Below are positions 1-7,274 of a stretch of DNA of 20,221 nucleotides, in pieces. The position numbers and the translations under genes were made by a program. Below the pieces are notes generated by a model. The model worked only from the letters and a program-made list of their open reading frames with translations. It did no database searches and was not told the origin of the DNA. This stretch comes from CAYMND01 sp964465065 (GTDB lineage Bacteria > Acidobacteriota > Aminicenantia > UBA2199): positions 1-20,221 of the forward strand of contig CAYXHZ010000057.1 in assembly GCA_964465065.1 (NCBI GenBank). Reading direction: 5' to 3'. The stretch's first letter is position 1. Every line of letters begins with the position of its first letter.

Positions 1-177
1 ACTTGACAGTCTGATGTCTAATGTAAAGAAGTAAAGCACCGTCCCCTACGGCCCTCTGAAATGTCACCCATGATATCAACGTGAGAGCAAACAGGTCCTG
101 TACGGTGCCTGCTGATTATTTTTGTCTGAAAAAAGAAAAGAAACGATTAGTGCTGAATTATTGGTGTTTTGAAAGAG
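1..177. other. AT-rich non-coding edge, possible mobile-element remnant
   Basis: No credible gene is visible here. The stretch is clearly richer in A+T than the rest of the window. It contains a 7-base inverted repeat, GCACCGT at 36-42 and ACGGTGC at 102-108. On the minus strand the text around 30-50 reads GGGGACGGTGCTTTACTTC, which I recall as resembling sequence near the ends of IS200/RAYT-type transposase genes in deltaproteobacterial genomes. That is memory, not a search. The minus strand is also T-rich around 126-147, just past the 3' end of tRNA-Arg, and this could help end the rpsU-tRNA transcript, but no stem precedes it. Confidence 0.3.
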
Positions 178-250
178 CGCACCCGGCGTGGCTCGAACAC
201 GCAACCTGCTGATTAGAAGTCAGCTGCTCTATCCATTGAGCTACGGGTGC
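178..250 (-). tRNA. tRNA-Arg (anticodon TCT)
   Basis: On the minus strand the sequence folds as a standard cloverleaf of 73 bases. The acceptor stem GCACCCG pairs with CGGGTGC, the D arm is GCTC/GAGC, and the anticodon stem GCTGA/TCAGC holds the loop CTTCTAA with anticodon TCT (reads AGA, arginine). The T arm is GCGTG/CACGC around TTCGAGC, and the discriminator base is G. The 3' CCA is not encoded and must be added after transcription. The gene lies 17 bases downstream of tRNA-Pro with no promoter between, so both are probably cut from the same precursor as rpsU. Confidence 0.97.
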
Positions 251-267
251 ATATCAGGCGATTCAAA

Positions 268-341
268 TCGGGGCGAGAGGATTTGAACCTCCGACCCTCG
301 GTTCCCAAAACCGATACGCTACCAGCCTGCGCTACGCCCCG
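268..341 (-). tRNA. tRNA-Pro (anticodon TGG)
   Basis: On the minus strand a 74-base cloverleaf is seen. The acceptor CGGGGCG pairs with CGCCCCG, the anticodon stem TCGGT/ACCGA encloses TTTGGGA with anticodon TGG (proline), and the T arm GGAGG/CCTCT flanks TTCAAAT with one G-T pair. The discriminator is A and no CCA is encoded. It starts 12 bases after the rpsU stop codon with no visible promoter in between, so it is probably co-transcribed with rpsU. Confidence 0.97.
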
Positions 342-353
342 AATCTATGAAAG

Positions 354-557
354 TCAGAACTCGGAAGAGTCCCGGCGCAGACGTTTGCGCATCCGTTTCT
401 GGGCCAAGGCCGCTTTCAGGCGTCTCTTCTCGCCGGGCTTGAGGTAAACGGTATGCTTCTTGATCTCTTTGATGATCGCTTCCTGCTGCACTTTCCGTTT
501 GAAACGCCGCAGCGCGGAGTCAAACGATTCGCCTTGATTAACTTCTACGTAAGCCAA
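354..557 (-). CDS. rpsU: 30S ribosomal protein S21
   Basis: This encodes small-subunit ribosomal protein S21, a short basic protein that binds late near the 3' end of 16S rRNA and aids initiation. The 67-residue product has the usual family length, the N-terminal VEVNQGESFDSALRRFKR segment and the very basic C-terminal KPGEKRRLKAALAQKR helix. The start is TTG, chosen because the next residues AYVEVN match the family start and a good Shine-Dalgarno (AAGGAG) sits about 8-10 bases upstream. A consensus promoter lies about 35 bases upstream. Two tRNA genes follow on the same strand within 12 and 17 bases, making a mixed protein/tRNA transcript likely. Confidence 0.96.
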   Translation of the reverse strand: MAYVEVNQGESFDSALRRFKRKVQQEAIIKEIKKHTVYLKPGEKRRLKAALAQKRMRKRLRRDSSEF

Positions 558-589
558 AGTATTGCTCTCCTTGCGTGATTTTCCGGCTC

Positions 590-618
590 ACTATACCCCA
601 TCTTGCCGTTTCTGTCAA
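590..618 (-). promoter_or_regulatory. sigma-70 type promoter of rpsU-tRNA unit
   Basis: On the minus strand TTGACA (618-613) is followed by a 17-base spacer and TATAGT (595-590). This is a full-consensus -35 and a five-of-six -10. It lies between the end of the YprB-like gene and the rpsU TTG start, leaving a leader of roughly 25 bases. No promoter is visible before either tRNA, so this one likely drives all three genes. Confidence 0.85.
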
Positions 619-636
619 GGTTGCGGTGACCACAAC

Positions 637-1932
637 TCAACCCTGCGGCGCCTGCGGGTCGATCCCCTCCAGTTTTTTCCGCAGACGCTCCAGGCGTCCC
701 TCGAGCTGACGACGCTGGGCCGGAGTCAGGGAGAGTTTCTCCAGAGCTTCACGAATCAATTCCATGGAACGTTCCGGATCCCCGTCCCGAAAGGAGGCGT
801 GGACGATCAGTTCGCTATAGGCCCGCTTGTCCAGCGTCGGCAGCAGCTCCTGCCACAACTGGGCCGCCTCCTGGTACAATTTGCGCCGCTTCTTGCCCAA
901 GGCCAGACGTCGGATGGCCTCGATGCGGATCTTTTCGCTCCGGCAGGCGGACAGCTCGCAGAGCAAGCGCTCCTGAGCCGCATCCAGATTTCCGCTGCGT
1001 TCGTAGAGTTGCGCCAGTCCCAGCTGCTCCCCTTCGCGCCCGGCCAGGGTTCCGTCCTGCAGGTAGGAGGCCGCCAAAACGATCAGGGCCGCCAGACCGA
1101 CGATATCCAGGGCGTTGTGCTCGATGACCGGTTCGAGCATCGTCAGGCGCCGCTGACGCAGGTAGCTGAAGTACAGCGCCGGAATAAACTCGCCGGCGAT
1201 ATCGTCCTGGCGGGACAGGCCCAGCAGCTCCTCGCCCAGAAGACCCAGACGCCGCGACGGAAAGGTCCAGCCCCACAGGCTGCGGGCCGGATAGAGAAAA
1301 TCGAGGTGCGGCAGGGCGTCGAGTTCGAAGGGCAGGCGGTTGAGGATGAAGCGCGATTCGAGCAGCGGCAGGTCGAAGGCCTTTCCGTTGAAACTGACCA
1401 GGCAGTCGGGCCGGACCGTCCGGATCAGCTGCTGCCATTGCCGGAGAAAGCCCTCCTCGTCGGCCGGGTCGAGCAGGGTCATCACCTGGACGGTGAACTG
1501 CTCCGGCTCGAAAAAGCCGCTGCCGATCATGAACGGCAGGGTGCCGACTCCGCCGGACAGACCGGTGGTCTCGGTGTCGATGAACAGGGGTCTGCGAAAA
1601 TCCGTCGCAACGGAATTCGTATTGGGAAACAGCGTGCCGAAGGCCGCGGCGGGAATACTGGACCAGGCGGACAGCTGCACCGGACCGATCAGGCGGCGCA
1701 GGGGGTAGCTGCGGACCGTCAGTTCGACATTTCCGTCCGCAGTCTGACGGCTCGGGGCGGCGGGGACCCGACTGCGCTGACGGAGCTGGGCGGCCACCAG
1801 CCGTTCCAGGCGCTGACGGGTGTTCAAGCCGTTTGCTGCCGGTCCGGTCGACGGCGCAGCCGGATCCGCAGCCGGAGCAGTCCCGTCTTTTTTTTGGTAG
1901 AGGAAATCGAGCTTGTCTCTCAGCTTTGACAC
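637..1932 (-). CDS. YprB-like RNase H-fold (DEDD exonuclease-type) protein
   Basis: The 431-residue product carries the acidic motifs of the DEDD 3'-5' exonuclease superfamily: FIDTETTGL (Asp119, Glu121), SFNGKAFDLPL around residues 180-190 (Asp187), a central HLDFLYPARSLW (Asp211), and EHNALDIVGL (His272, Asp276). This is the pattern of the YprB / RNase_H_2 group, whose cellular substrate is not firmly known. Residues 1-70 are Ala/Pro-rich and look disordered. Residues 290-431 are helical and repeat-like, as in TPR proteins. The start is GTG, 30 bases after the M23 peptidase stop, so the two genes are probably co-transcribed. The start is somewhat uncertain because no strong ribosome-binding site is seen. 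Exonuclease activity is inferred from motifs only. Confidence 0.85.
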   Translation of the reverse strand: MSKLRDKLDFLYQKKDGTAPAADPAAPSTGPAANGLNTRQRLERLVAAQLRQRSRVPAAPSRQTADGNVELTVRSYPLRRLIGPVQLSAWSSIPAAAFGTLFPNTNSVATDFRRPLFIDTETTGLSGGVGTLPFMIGSGFFEPEQFTVQVMTLLDPADEEGFLRQWQQLIRTVRPDCLVSFNGKAFDLPLLESRFILNRLPFELDALPHLDFLYPARSLWGWTFPSRRLGLLGEELLGLSRQDDIAGEFIPALYFSYLRQRRLTMLEPVIEHNALDIVGLAALIVLAASYLQDGTLAGREGEQLGLAQLYERSGNLDAAQERLLCELSACRSEKIRIEAIRRLALGKKRRKLYQEAAQLWQELLPTLDKRAYSELIVHASFRDGDPERSMELIREALEKLSLTPAQRRQLEGRLERLRKKLEGIDPQAPQG

Positions 1933-1962
1933 GAAAGCCCTGTACGAAGCGCCGGCGCCACC

Positions 1963-2898
1963 CTAATCGAAAATGAAATCCATCGGATTCTGCGGCTTGT
2001 TGTACACGATCACTTCGTAATGCAGGTGCGGCGCGGTGCTGCTGCCCGTCGAGCCGACGTAACCGATGATCTGGCGCCGCTTGACGTGTTCGCCTTCCTT
2101 GACCGCGAATTCGTAGAGATGACCGTACCGGGTCTGAAAGCCGAAACCGTGGTCGATGACGACGTTTTTACCCAGATAACGGTTGAAATCGGTCATCAGC
2201 ACGTAGCCGTCGGCGGTGGCCATGACCGGGCTGCCGAGCTGGGTGGCGATATCCTGGCCGGAGTGGTGATCGGGTTTGCCGGTCAGCGGGTGGACGCGGG
2301 TACCGAAGGAGTCGGTCAGCAGACCGTGCACCGGCCAGATGGTCGGAGTCGAGGCCAGGCGGACCTTCTGCTTGTCCAGAAAGCTGTCGACGAACTGCAG
2401 CGTCTCGTTGATCTTGAGGGCCTTGCCGGAAATCTGCTCCAAACTGTCGATGCGTTCGTTCAGGGGCAGGGAAGCCGGGCTGGCAGGCATCTGAACCGGC
2501 GGATTGGCCAGCTGGCTGTCCAGAGGAGCCTCGGCGCCGCCGCGGCCGACTTCGGTCAGCGCGGTCGGTGAAGTCAGACCGGTCGCCACCAGGATCTTCT
2601 TCTTGAAGGATTCCATCTGTTCCAGATTGGTTTCCAGAGACTCGATCTTGGTGACCAGCTTTTCGATCTGCTGATCCTTCTGGGTGTTGTCGGTTTCCAG
2701 CCGTTTGATGCGCTGGGTGTCGAACGATATGGTCAGATAATCGTAGATCATGAAACCGAAAATCAGCACCAGGACCGAAAAGGCGATGATGGCGTTCTTG
2801 ATGAAGCGGTGGGTCACCACGAAATCCTTGCTGCTGGCCAGGGCGTCGGAAACGATGATCACCGAATATGTGCGTTCTTTCTTTTTCATAGCTGGCAT
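1963..2898 (-). CDS. M23-family envelope metallopeptidase (LytM type)
   Basis: The product is a probable peptidoglycan endopeptidase or amidase regulator, anchored in the inner membrane and facing the periplasm. It has a basic N-terminus, one membrane segment near residues 34-53, a coiled coil near 62-103, a Pro-rich linker, and a C-terminal M23 domain near 190-305. The zinc and active-site residues are intact: HxGxD at 212-216, RYGHLYEF with His260, and HLHYE at 291-295, so it should be catalytically active rather than a degenerate LytM factor. I chose the ATG at 2898 (311 residues). AGG lies 7 bases upstream, and the longer GTG start at 2925 would fall inside the promoter. The YprB-like gene follows after 30 bases. 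Confidence 0.9.
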   Translation of the reverse strand: MPAMKKKERTYSVIIVSDALASSKDFVVTHRFIKNAIIAFSVLVLIFGFMIYDYLTISFDTQRIKRLETDNTQKDQQIEKLVTKIESLETNLEQMESFKKKILVATGLTSPTALTEVGRGGAEAPLDSQLANPPVQMPASPASLPLNERIDSLEQISGKALKINETLQFVDSFLDKQKVRLASTPTIWPVHGLLTDSFGTRVHPLTGKPDHHSGQDIATQLGSPVMATADGYVLMTDFNRYLGKNVVIDHGFGFQTRYGHLYEFAVKEGEHVKRRQIIGYVGSTGSSTAPHLHYEVIVYNKPQNPMDFIFD

Positions 2899-2916
2899 GT
2901 TAAAACCTATGGACTT

Positions 2917-2945
2917 TACATACACAAAAAATATTTGATTGTCAA
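2917..2945 (-). promoter_or_regulatory. Probable promoter of the M23 peptidase gene
   Basis: On the minus strand TTGACA (2945-2940) is followed by a 17-base spacer and TATGTA (2922-2917), preceded by TGTG, which may act as a partial extended -10. Transcription would start near 2910, giving a leader of about 12 bases before the ATG at 2898. The -10 is weak (three of six), so confidence is moderate. Confidence 0.55.
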
Positions 2946-2994
2946 TGTTTCACAGTCGAAAATACGTAAAACCGACTATAAAAACAAGAAATGA

Positions 2995-3023
2995 TTGACA
3001 AGCCTTTCCCGCTGATGTTAAAT
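2995..3023 (+). promoter_or_regulatory. Probable promoter of the receiver-protein operon
   Basis: TTGACA at 2995-3000, a 17-base spacer and TTAAAT at 3018-3023 form a sigma-70 type promoter with a perfect -35. It is followed by a strong ribosome-binding site (GGAGGAG, about 3049-3055) before the ATG at 3061. It lies back to back with the M23 peptidase promoter in an AT-rich 162-base divergent region. Confidence 0.65.
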
Positions 3024-3060
3024 AGTTCTTATGGGTTTTTCTGTAGATGGAGGAGATCCG

Positions 3061-4758
3061 ATGAGCAAAGAAACGGTATTTCTGGCAGACAGCAGTTATG
3101 CGATCCGTAAAATTGCCGAACGCAATTTTGCCGAAGAAAATAACTACAGCCTGGTAACCTTCAAGAGCGGCCAGAGTCTGAAAGAACAAATTCTGGAACA
3201 GAAACCGTTCGTGATTCTGGTGGAATTGAAGCTGCCGGAATGGAACGGCTACGAAGTCTGCAAGTTCGTCAACTCCGAACCCAGTCTGACCCATACCCAT
3301 GTCTTCCTGCTGCGGGCGGCCTTCGATCCCGTCGAAGAGGATAAACTGCACGGCATCCAATACGTCGATATCGTCACCAAGCCCTTCGACCACGCCCTGT
3401 TGATCGAAAGCATCGAAAAACTGGGCAAAGGGGCCGCCGCCGAAGCGACATCTGCGCCCGACCAGGTCGAAATGCCGGACGATTTTCCGGAGATCGACGA
3501 TTTCGACGCGCCTGCGCCAGCGCAGGACATCAGCTTTTCCGACATCAAGAACGTGATCGACGAGGACCTGCCGTCTGCGGCGGCCGCCCAGGCTGCGCCG
3601 ACCTTCCAGATCCCGGTCATGCACCGGCCCAGGGAAGCCTTCGGCGATGAAGTCCAGCCTTCCGAGGAAGTCACCCAGGGTTCGCTGCCCGGCGGAAGCG
3701 ACTCGCTCTCGCCGGATTCCCAGACCGACGAGATCGACAACCCGTTCGCCGACGACGACTCCCTGCAGGACCATATCCATGAACAGGAACGCGAGATGGG
3801 CATCGGTTCCATCACCCAGGAAGCCCTGGCCATCGAGGCCGCCATCTCCAAGGCCGGCATGGAAGCGGATAACGACGAGGGGATCGATTCCCTGCCGGGT
3901 ATCGCCGACAAAGGCGACACCTCGGAGGTGGTCGCCCATTCCGCCCTCGACACGGACGTTTCCGACGACGAATTCAAAAACTTCTCGTTCGACGAGAGCG
4001 ATTCCCTGTCCTTCCCGTCCTCCGCCGACGAACCGGCTGCAGCGGCCGAAACCGAGTTCCCCGCCCCGGAAGAAGAGGAAGCCGGCAATTTCGACCTCGA
4101 CGAAGCGCCAGCGCCGGACAGCTTCGATCGTCCCAAGACGCCTTCATTCCTGGACATCGCCGCTTCCCAGGAAGACCAGGAAGAGCCCGAAGAATTCACT
4201 CCCGACAGCATCCAGACCGAAACACCGGACGACGACGTTCCACACTGGGCGGCGCCGCCGCAACCGAGCTTCAACGATTTCGTCATCGAGCCCAAAGAGG
4301 AGGAAGAGGTCGAGCAGGAGGATGTGCTGGAAGTTCCCGAACCTCTGGACAAGGAAATCGGCCAATTCGACGATTTCCCGGGTGTGGAAGACCCCAGCGA
4401 CGAGGCCAATTACAGCCAGACCGTCATCCCCGAACCCGACAACACCCGGACCAGCGAAAGCCAGGCCATTCCGGACTTTTCCGCCCAGGAATACACCCCG
4501 GCCCCCCAGGTCTTCACGCCACCGGTTCAGCCGCCACCGATCCCGACCGCCGCACCCGCTCCGGCAGCTCCGGCCGCTCCGGTAACCCTGGAAAGCATGA
4601 CCTCGACCGACCGCGAAATCATCCTGCAGCGGATCGAGCAGAACATATCCCAGACTCTCAAGGATATACTCTGGGATATCATTCCGCCCATCGCCGAGCG
4701 CATCATCCGCGAAGAAATCGAGTCGATCAAAAAAGAGATCGCCCAGAACATCGATTGA
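3061..4758 (+). CDS. Pseudo-receiver protein with long acidic linker and C-terminal helix
   Basis: This is a 565-residue protein. Residues 1-125 form a CheY-like receiver fold beginning MSKETVFLADSS. The usual phosphoacceptor Asp is Glu55 (VELKLPEWNGYEV), the conserved Thr/Ser is Arg85 (FLLRAAF), and Lys107 (VTKPF) is kept, so phosphorylation by a histidine kinase is unlikely. Residues about 130-510 are a low-complexity Asp/Glu/Pro/Ala/Ser linker with a short helical patch (residues about 243-270) and Pro-rich stretches near 480-505. The last about 50 residues are amphipathic helix (IIPPIAERIIREEIESI), similar in style to the PopZ/DUF2497 tail and to tails I recall on deltaproteobacterial receiver proteins. 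The start at 3061 follows GGAGGAG. No DNA-binding domain is seen. A scaffold or polar-localisation role is an inference. Confidence 0.8.
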   Translation: MSKETVFLADSSYAIRKIAERNFAEENNYSLVTFKSGQSLKEQILEQKPFVILVELKLPEWNGYEVCKFVNSEPSLTHTHVFLLRAAFDPVEEDKLHGIQYVDIVTKPFDHALLIESIEKLGKGAAAEATSAPDQVEMPDDFPEIDDFDAPAPAQDISFSDIKNVIDEDLPSAAAAQAAPTFQIPVMHRPREAFGDEVQPSEEVTQGSLPGGSDSLSPDSQTDEIDNPFADDDSLQDHIHEQEREMGIGSITQEALAIEAAISKAGMEADNDEGIDSLPGIADKGDTSEVVAHSALDTDVSDDEFKNFSFDESDSLSFPSSADEPAAAAETEFPAPEEEEAGNFDLDEAPAPDSFDRPKTPSFLDIAASQEDQEEPEEFTPDSIQTETPDDDVPHWAAPPQPSFNDFVIEPKEEEEVEQEDVLEVPEPLDKEIGQFDDFPGVEDPSDEANYSQTVIPEPDNTRTSESQAIPDFSAQEYTPAPQVFTPPVQPPPIPTAAPAPAAPAAPVTLESMTSTDREIILQRIEQNISQTLKDILWDIIPPIAERIIREEIESIKKEIAQNID

Positions 4759-4788
4759 TGGCAACCTGACCGTCCCCCGGTTCCGCCC

Positions 4789-6519
4789 ATGGCCGAATTC
4801 CCAAAGCGTGAATCCGTTCCGGATACGCAACGGATCGACTCCAATACGCTGCACACCATTCTGGTGCTGACGGCCGGCGGCGACGAAGCGCTGTTGACCC
4901 GCGCCCAGGCCCGGCTGTTGTTCTCGCTGCACCGCCGCCCCATTCCCATGTCCGCCATGCTGAGCTGCGACCTGTTCGACGACCGCAAGACGACGATCGG
5001 CCCGGTTGACGAAAACGGCCTGCGCGCACTGGCCTGGCTGTTCTGCAGGCAGCTGATCCGACGCGGGCTCCTGTACCGCGAGAGTCAGGCCGCCGGGCGC
5101 AGCCGGATGGTTCTGCGCAGTCCGGACCCGCAACAGCCGGCCGTTCACCCTGCCTCGGCGCAGCGCGGACTGCGCTGGCAGCTCCGCCATGGATCGCTGC
5201 TGGCCGACGGCGACGGCCATGACCCGGATGCGCTGCCCATCCCCGTCGGCTTCTGCCCGCAATGCCGGCGCCTGCTGCTGCCGGGTCGCAACTGCCCGCA
5301 GCATCCGCTGATCCGGCCCGAAGCCGGAGCCAGCCTGCGGATCGGCAAACCGGTTCAGCGGCTAGTCTGGCTGAGCTGGAAACTGTCCCGGCCCGTCACC
5401 GTTCTGCTCGTCGAGCCCAGCCTGTTGAACGGCCGGCTGGGATTGTTTCTCGCTTTTCTGTCCCAGCGACCGCACGCCCCATCCTTCCAGGAGATCATCG
5501 TCTGGCCCCGGCAACCGTTCCGGAAATTCAGGCCGGCTGCAGGCGACCAACCGGCAACGACGGCACAGGCCCTGACCATGCTCTGGTCCGGATGGCGGGA
5601 CCTCTCCTCCCCGCCCAGCGGGCGGCTCCGTTTCATCGAACGCCTCGAGCGCGGCTGGCCCAGGCTCCTGCAAGCCGCCCGCACCCGGCCGCTGCATACC
5701 GGCCGCGGTCGGGAATCGGGCAGCGCCGCCATGCACATCGACCGCTGGCTCTTGCACAGCTTCAACCTGACCGTCGCCGCTTTCCTGCTCGACGAGGATC
5801 GACGCCGTTCGGCCCAGGCTTTGGAAAAACTGGCCGGTTTCATCCGCCATCAGCTGATCAGCGGTTTTTTAGACTGGCGGCGCAACGACTGGGACGCCGG
5901 CGCCCGTCAGGTTCTCGATACGGTCATGAGCGCCCTGGTCGGACTGACCGCTCCCTACGGTCTGGATTTCTCGATCGAAGGCGGCCTCGCCCCGTCCGGA
6001 CCGGTGTCGCCGCTGCTGTACCGCAACGACTGGATTTATCCCCGCGAATACAAAACGGTGGAGAGCGCTCTGCAGCTCCGCCGGGCGATCGCCGCCCTGC
6101 AGGGTGAACTCCACCGGGCCGAGCTGCCGACCAGCGGGCAGATCCGTCTGTGCGCCCCCCGTGCCCGCACCATCCCCCGTGATCTCAACGCCCTGTTGCA
6201 GCGGATGCTGCCCAAGACCGGCATCGAATTCGCGTCCGAAACCGAGCTCCGGACCTTGCCCGGTCTGCGCGCCCAGGCAGGCTCCTGGCGGATCGTTCTG
6301 ACCCTGGAAAACGACGAGCTGCGCCGGCGCCTGCTCGAGTTCTACCGGCAGCGGCTGCTGCATGACCAGCAGAGCTACGAAGCCTACAGAGTCCTCTACA
6401 CGGCGCACCGGCACGATCCCGACGCTTCCCAGACCCATCTGAAGGCCATGCGCGGCCGGCTGATGAGCCTCAAGAAGCGCCAGATGATTTCTCTGACGAG
6501 GGCCCATGAGCTGCAATGA
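4789..6519 (+). CDS. Uncharacterised 576-residue protein with zinc-ribbon-like motif
   Basis: I do not recognise this protein. It is soluble by appearance, with no signal peptide or clear membrane segment, and is rich in Arg and Leu. One feature stands out: Cys156-x2-Cys159, then Cys169-x2-His172, arranged as a possible small zinc site (GFCPQCRRLL, then NCPQHP). The N-terminal 100 residues (ARLLFSLHRR, RALAWLFCRQLIRRGLLY) could be a winged-helix-like module, which is a guess. The rest is mainly helical and ends in a basic helix (MRGRLMSLKKRQ). It starts 30 bases after the receiver-protein stop without an evident ribosome-binding site, and its last 14 bases overlap birA, so it belongs to that operon. 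The long uninterrupted frame and codon pattern support it as a real gene. Confidence 0.75.
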   Translation: MAEFPKRESVPDTQRIDSNTLHTILVLTAGGDEALLTRAQARLLFSLHRRPIPMSAMLSCDLFDDRKTTIGPVDENGLRALAWLFCRQLIRRGLLYRESQAAGRSRMVLRSPDPQQPAVHPASAQRGLRWQLRHGSLLADGDGHDPDALPIPVGFCPQCRRLLLPGRNCPQHPLIRPEAGASLRIGKPVQRLVWLSWKLSRPVTVLLVEPSLLNGRLGLFLAFLSQRPHAPSFQEIIVWPRQPFRKFRPAAGDQPATTAQALTMLWSGWRDLSSPPSGRLRFIERLERGWPRLLQAARTRPLHTGRGRESGSAAMHIDRWLLHSFNLTVAAFLLDEDRRRSAQALEKLAGFIRHQLISGFLDWRRNDWDAGARQVLDTVMSALVGLTAPYGLDFSIEGGLAPSGPVSPLLYRNDWIYPREYKTVESALQLRRAIAALQGELHRAELPTSGQIRLCAPRARTIPRDLNALLQRMLPKTGIEFASETELRTLPGLRAQAGSWRIVLTLENDELRRRLLEFYRQRLLHDQQSYEAYRVLYTAHRHDPDASQTHLKAMRGRLMSLKKRQMISLTRAHELQ

Positions 6520-7261
6520 TTTCCTGACCATCGTCTCCCTGTCCCGGACCGGGTCCACCAACAGCCACATCAAACGGAACCTGACCGACTTCAGCCCGCA
6601 CATGCCCTGCTTCGTCCTGGCCGAACGGCAGAGCGGCGGTCGCGGCCGCGACGGTCGGGTCTGGGATTCACCGCCCGGCGGTTTCTACGGCAGCCTGGTG
6701 CAGGAGATCCCGGGATCGAGCCCCCTGTCCTACGGTCTGCTGTCGCTCCTGGCCGGACTCGGTGTCCGCGAGGCGCTCGGCGCCTGCCTGCCGCGACAGA
6801 CTCTCGATCTGAAATGGCCCAACGACATCCTCTGCCAAGGCCGCAAACTCGCCGGCATCCTGGTGGAAAACCAGATCCGCGGACCGCAATGGCTGAGCAT
6901 CTGGGGGATCGGCATCAACCTGGACCGCCGCGACACCCCGTTCAGCGGCGAGCTCTGCCGACACGCCGTTTCCCTGGACGAGCTGGGCGGCTTGCCCGTC
7001 AGCCGGACGCAGCTGGCCTTGCGGCTGTACGAGCGTTTCAGCCACTGGCTGGAGATCTGGGCCGCCGGCCGGTTGCCAACGGTCATGGCGGCCCTGGAAT
7101 CGGCCTCCCGGGCCTTCGTGGGACAGACCATAGCCGTCCACGATCGGGGCGAACTGTGCCGGGGGGTCTTCGAACGGATCGACGATCAGGGCGGATTGCT
7201 CCTCAGGCAGGAAGACGGCCGGTCCCGGATCTGTTACAGCGGGGAAATCACCGCAGTCTGA
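6506..7261 (+). CDS. birA: Biotin--[acetyl-CoA carboxylase] ligase, short (class I) form
   Basis: The enzyme activates biotin with ATP and attaches it to the lysine of the biotin carboxyl carrier protein, in the cytoplasm. The 251-residue product holds the catalytic motifs of the family: TGSTNS near 15-20, the biotinyl-AMP loop GGRGRDGRVW at 44-53, KWPNDI at 103-108, KLAGILVEN at 114-122 and GIGINL near 134-139. A small C-terminal domain follows from about residue 200. There is no N-terminal helix-turn-helix, so it should not act as the biotin operon repressor seen in E. coli BirA. Its start overlaps the upstream uncharacterised gene by 14 bases, suggesting coupled translation. It converges on yacP with 13 bases between stops. 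Confidence 0.93.
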   Translation: MSCNDFLTIVSLSRTGSTNSHIKRNLTDFSPHMPCFVLAERQSGGRGRDGRVWDSPPGGFYGSLVQEIPGSSPLSYGLLSLLAGLGVREALGACLPRQTLDLKWPNDILCQGRKLAGILVENQIRGPQWLSIWGIGINLDRRDTPFSGELCRHAVSLDELGGLPVSRTQLALRLYERFSHWLEIWAAGRLPTVMAALESASRAFVGQTIAVHDRGELCRGVFERIDDQGGLLLRQEDGRSRICYSGEITAV

Positions 7262-7274
7262 GCGTGCCGGCGGC

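Noticed and set aside
1963..2925. M23 peptidase start at GTG 2925
   Set aside because: The codon lies inside the spacer of the likely promoter (2917-2945), upstream of the expected RNA start, and has no ribosome-binding site.
3249..4409. Ser-rich 386-codon frame on the minus strand opposite the pseudo-receiver gene
   Set aside because: It is the mirror of the Asp/Glu-rich linker codons and has no independent support.
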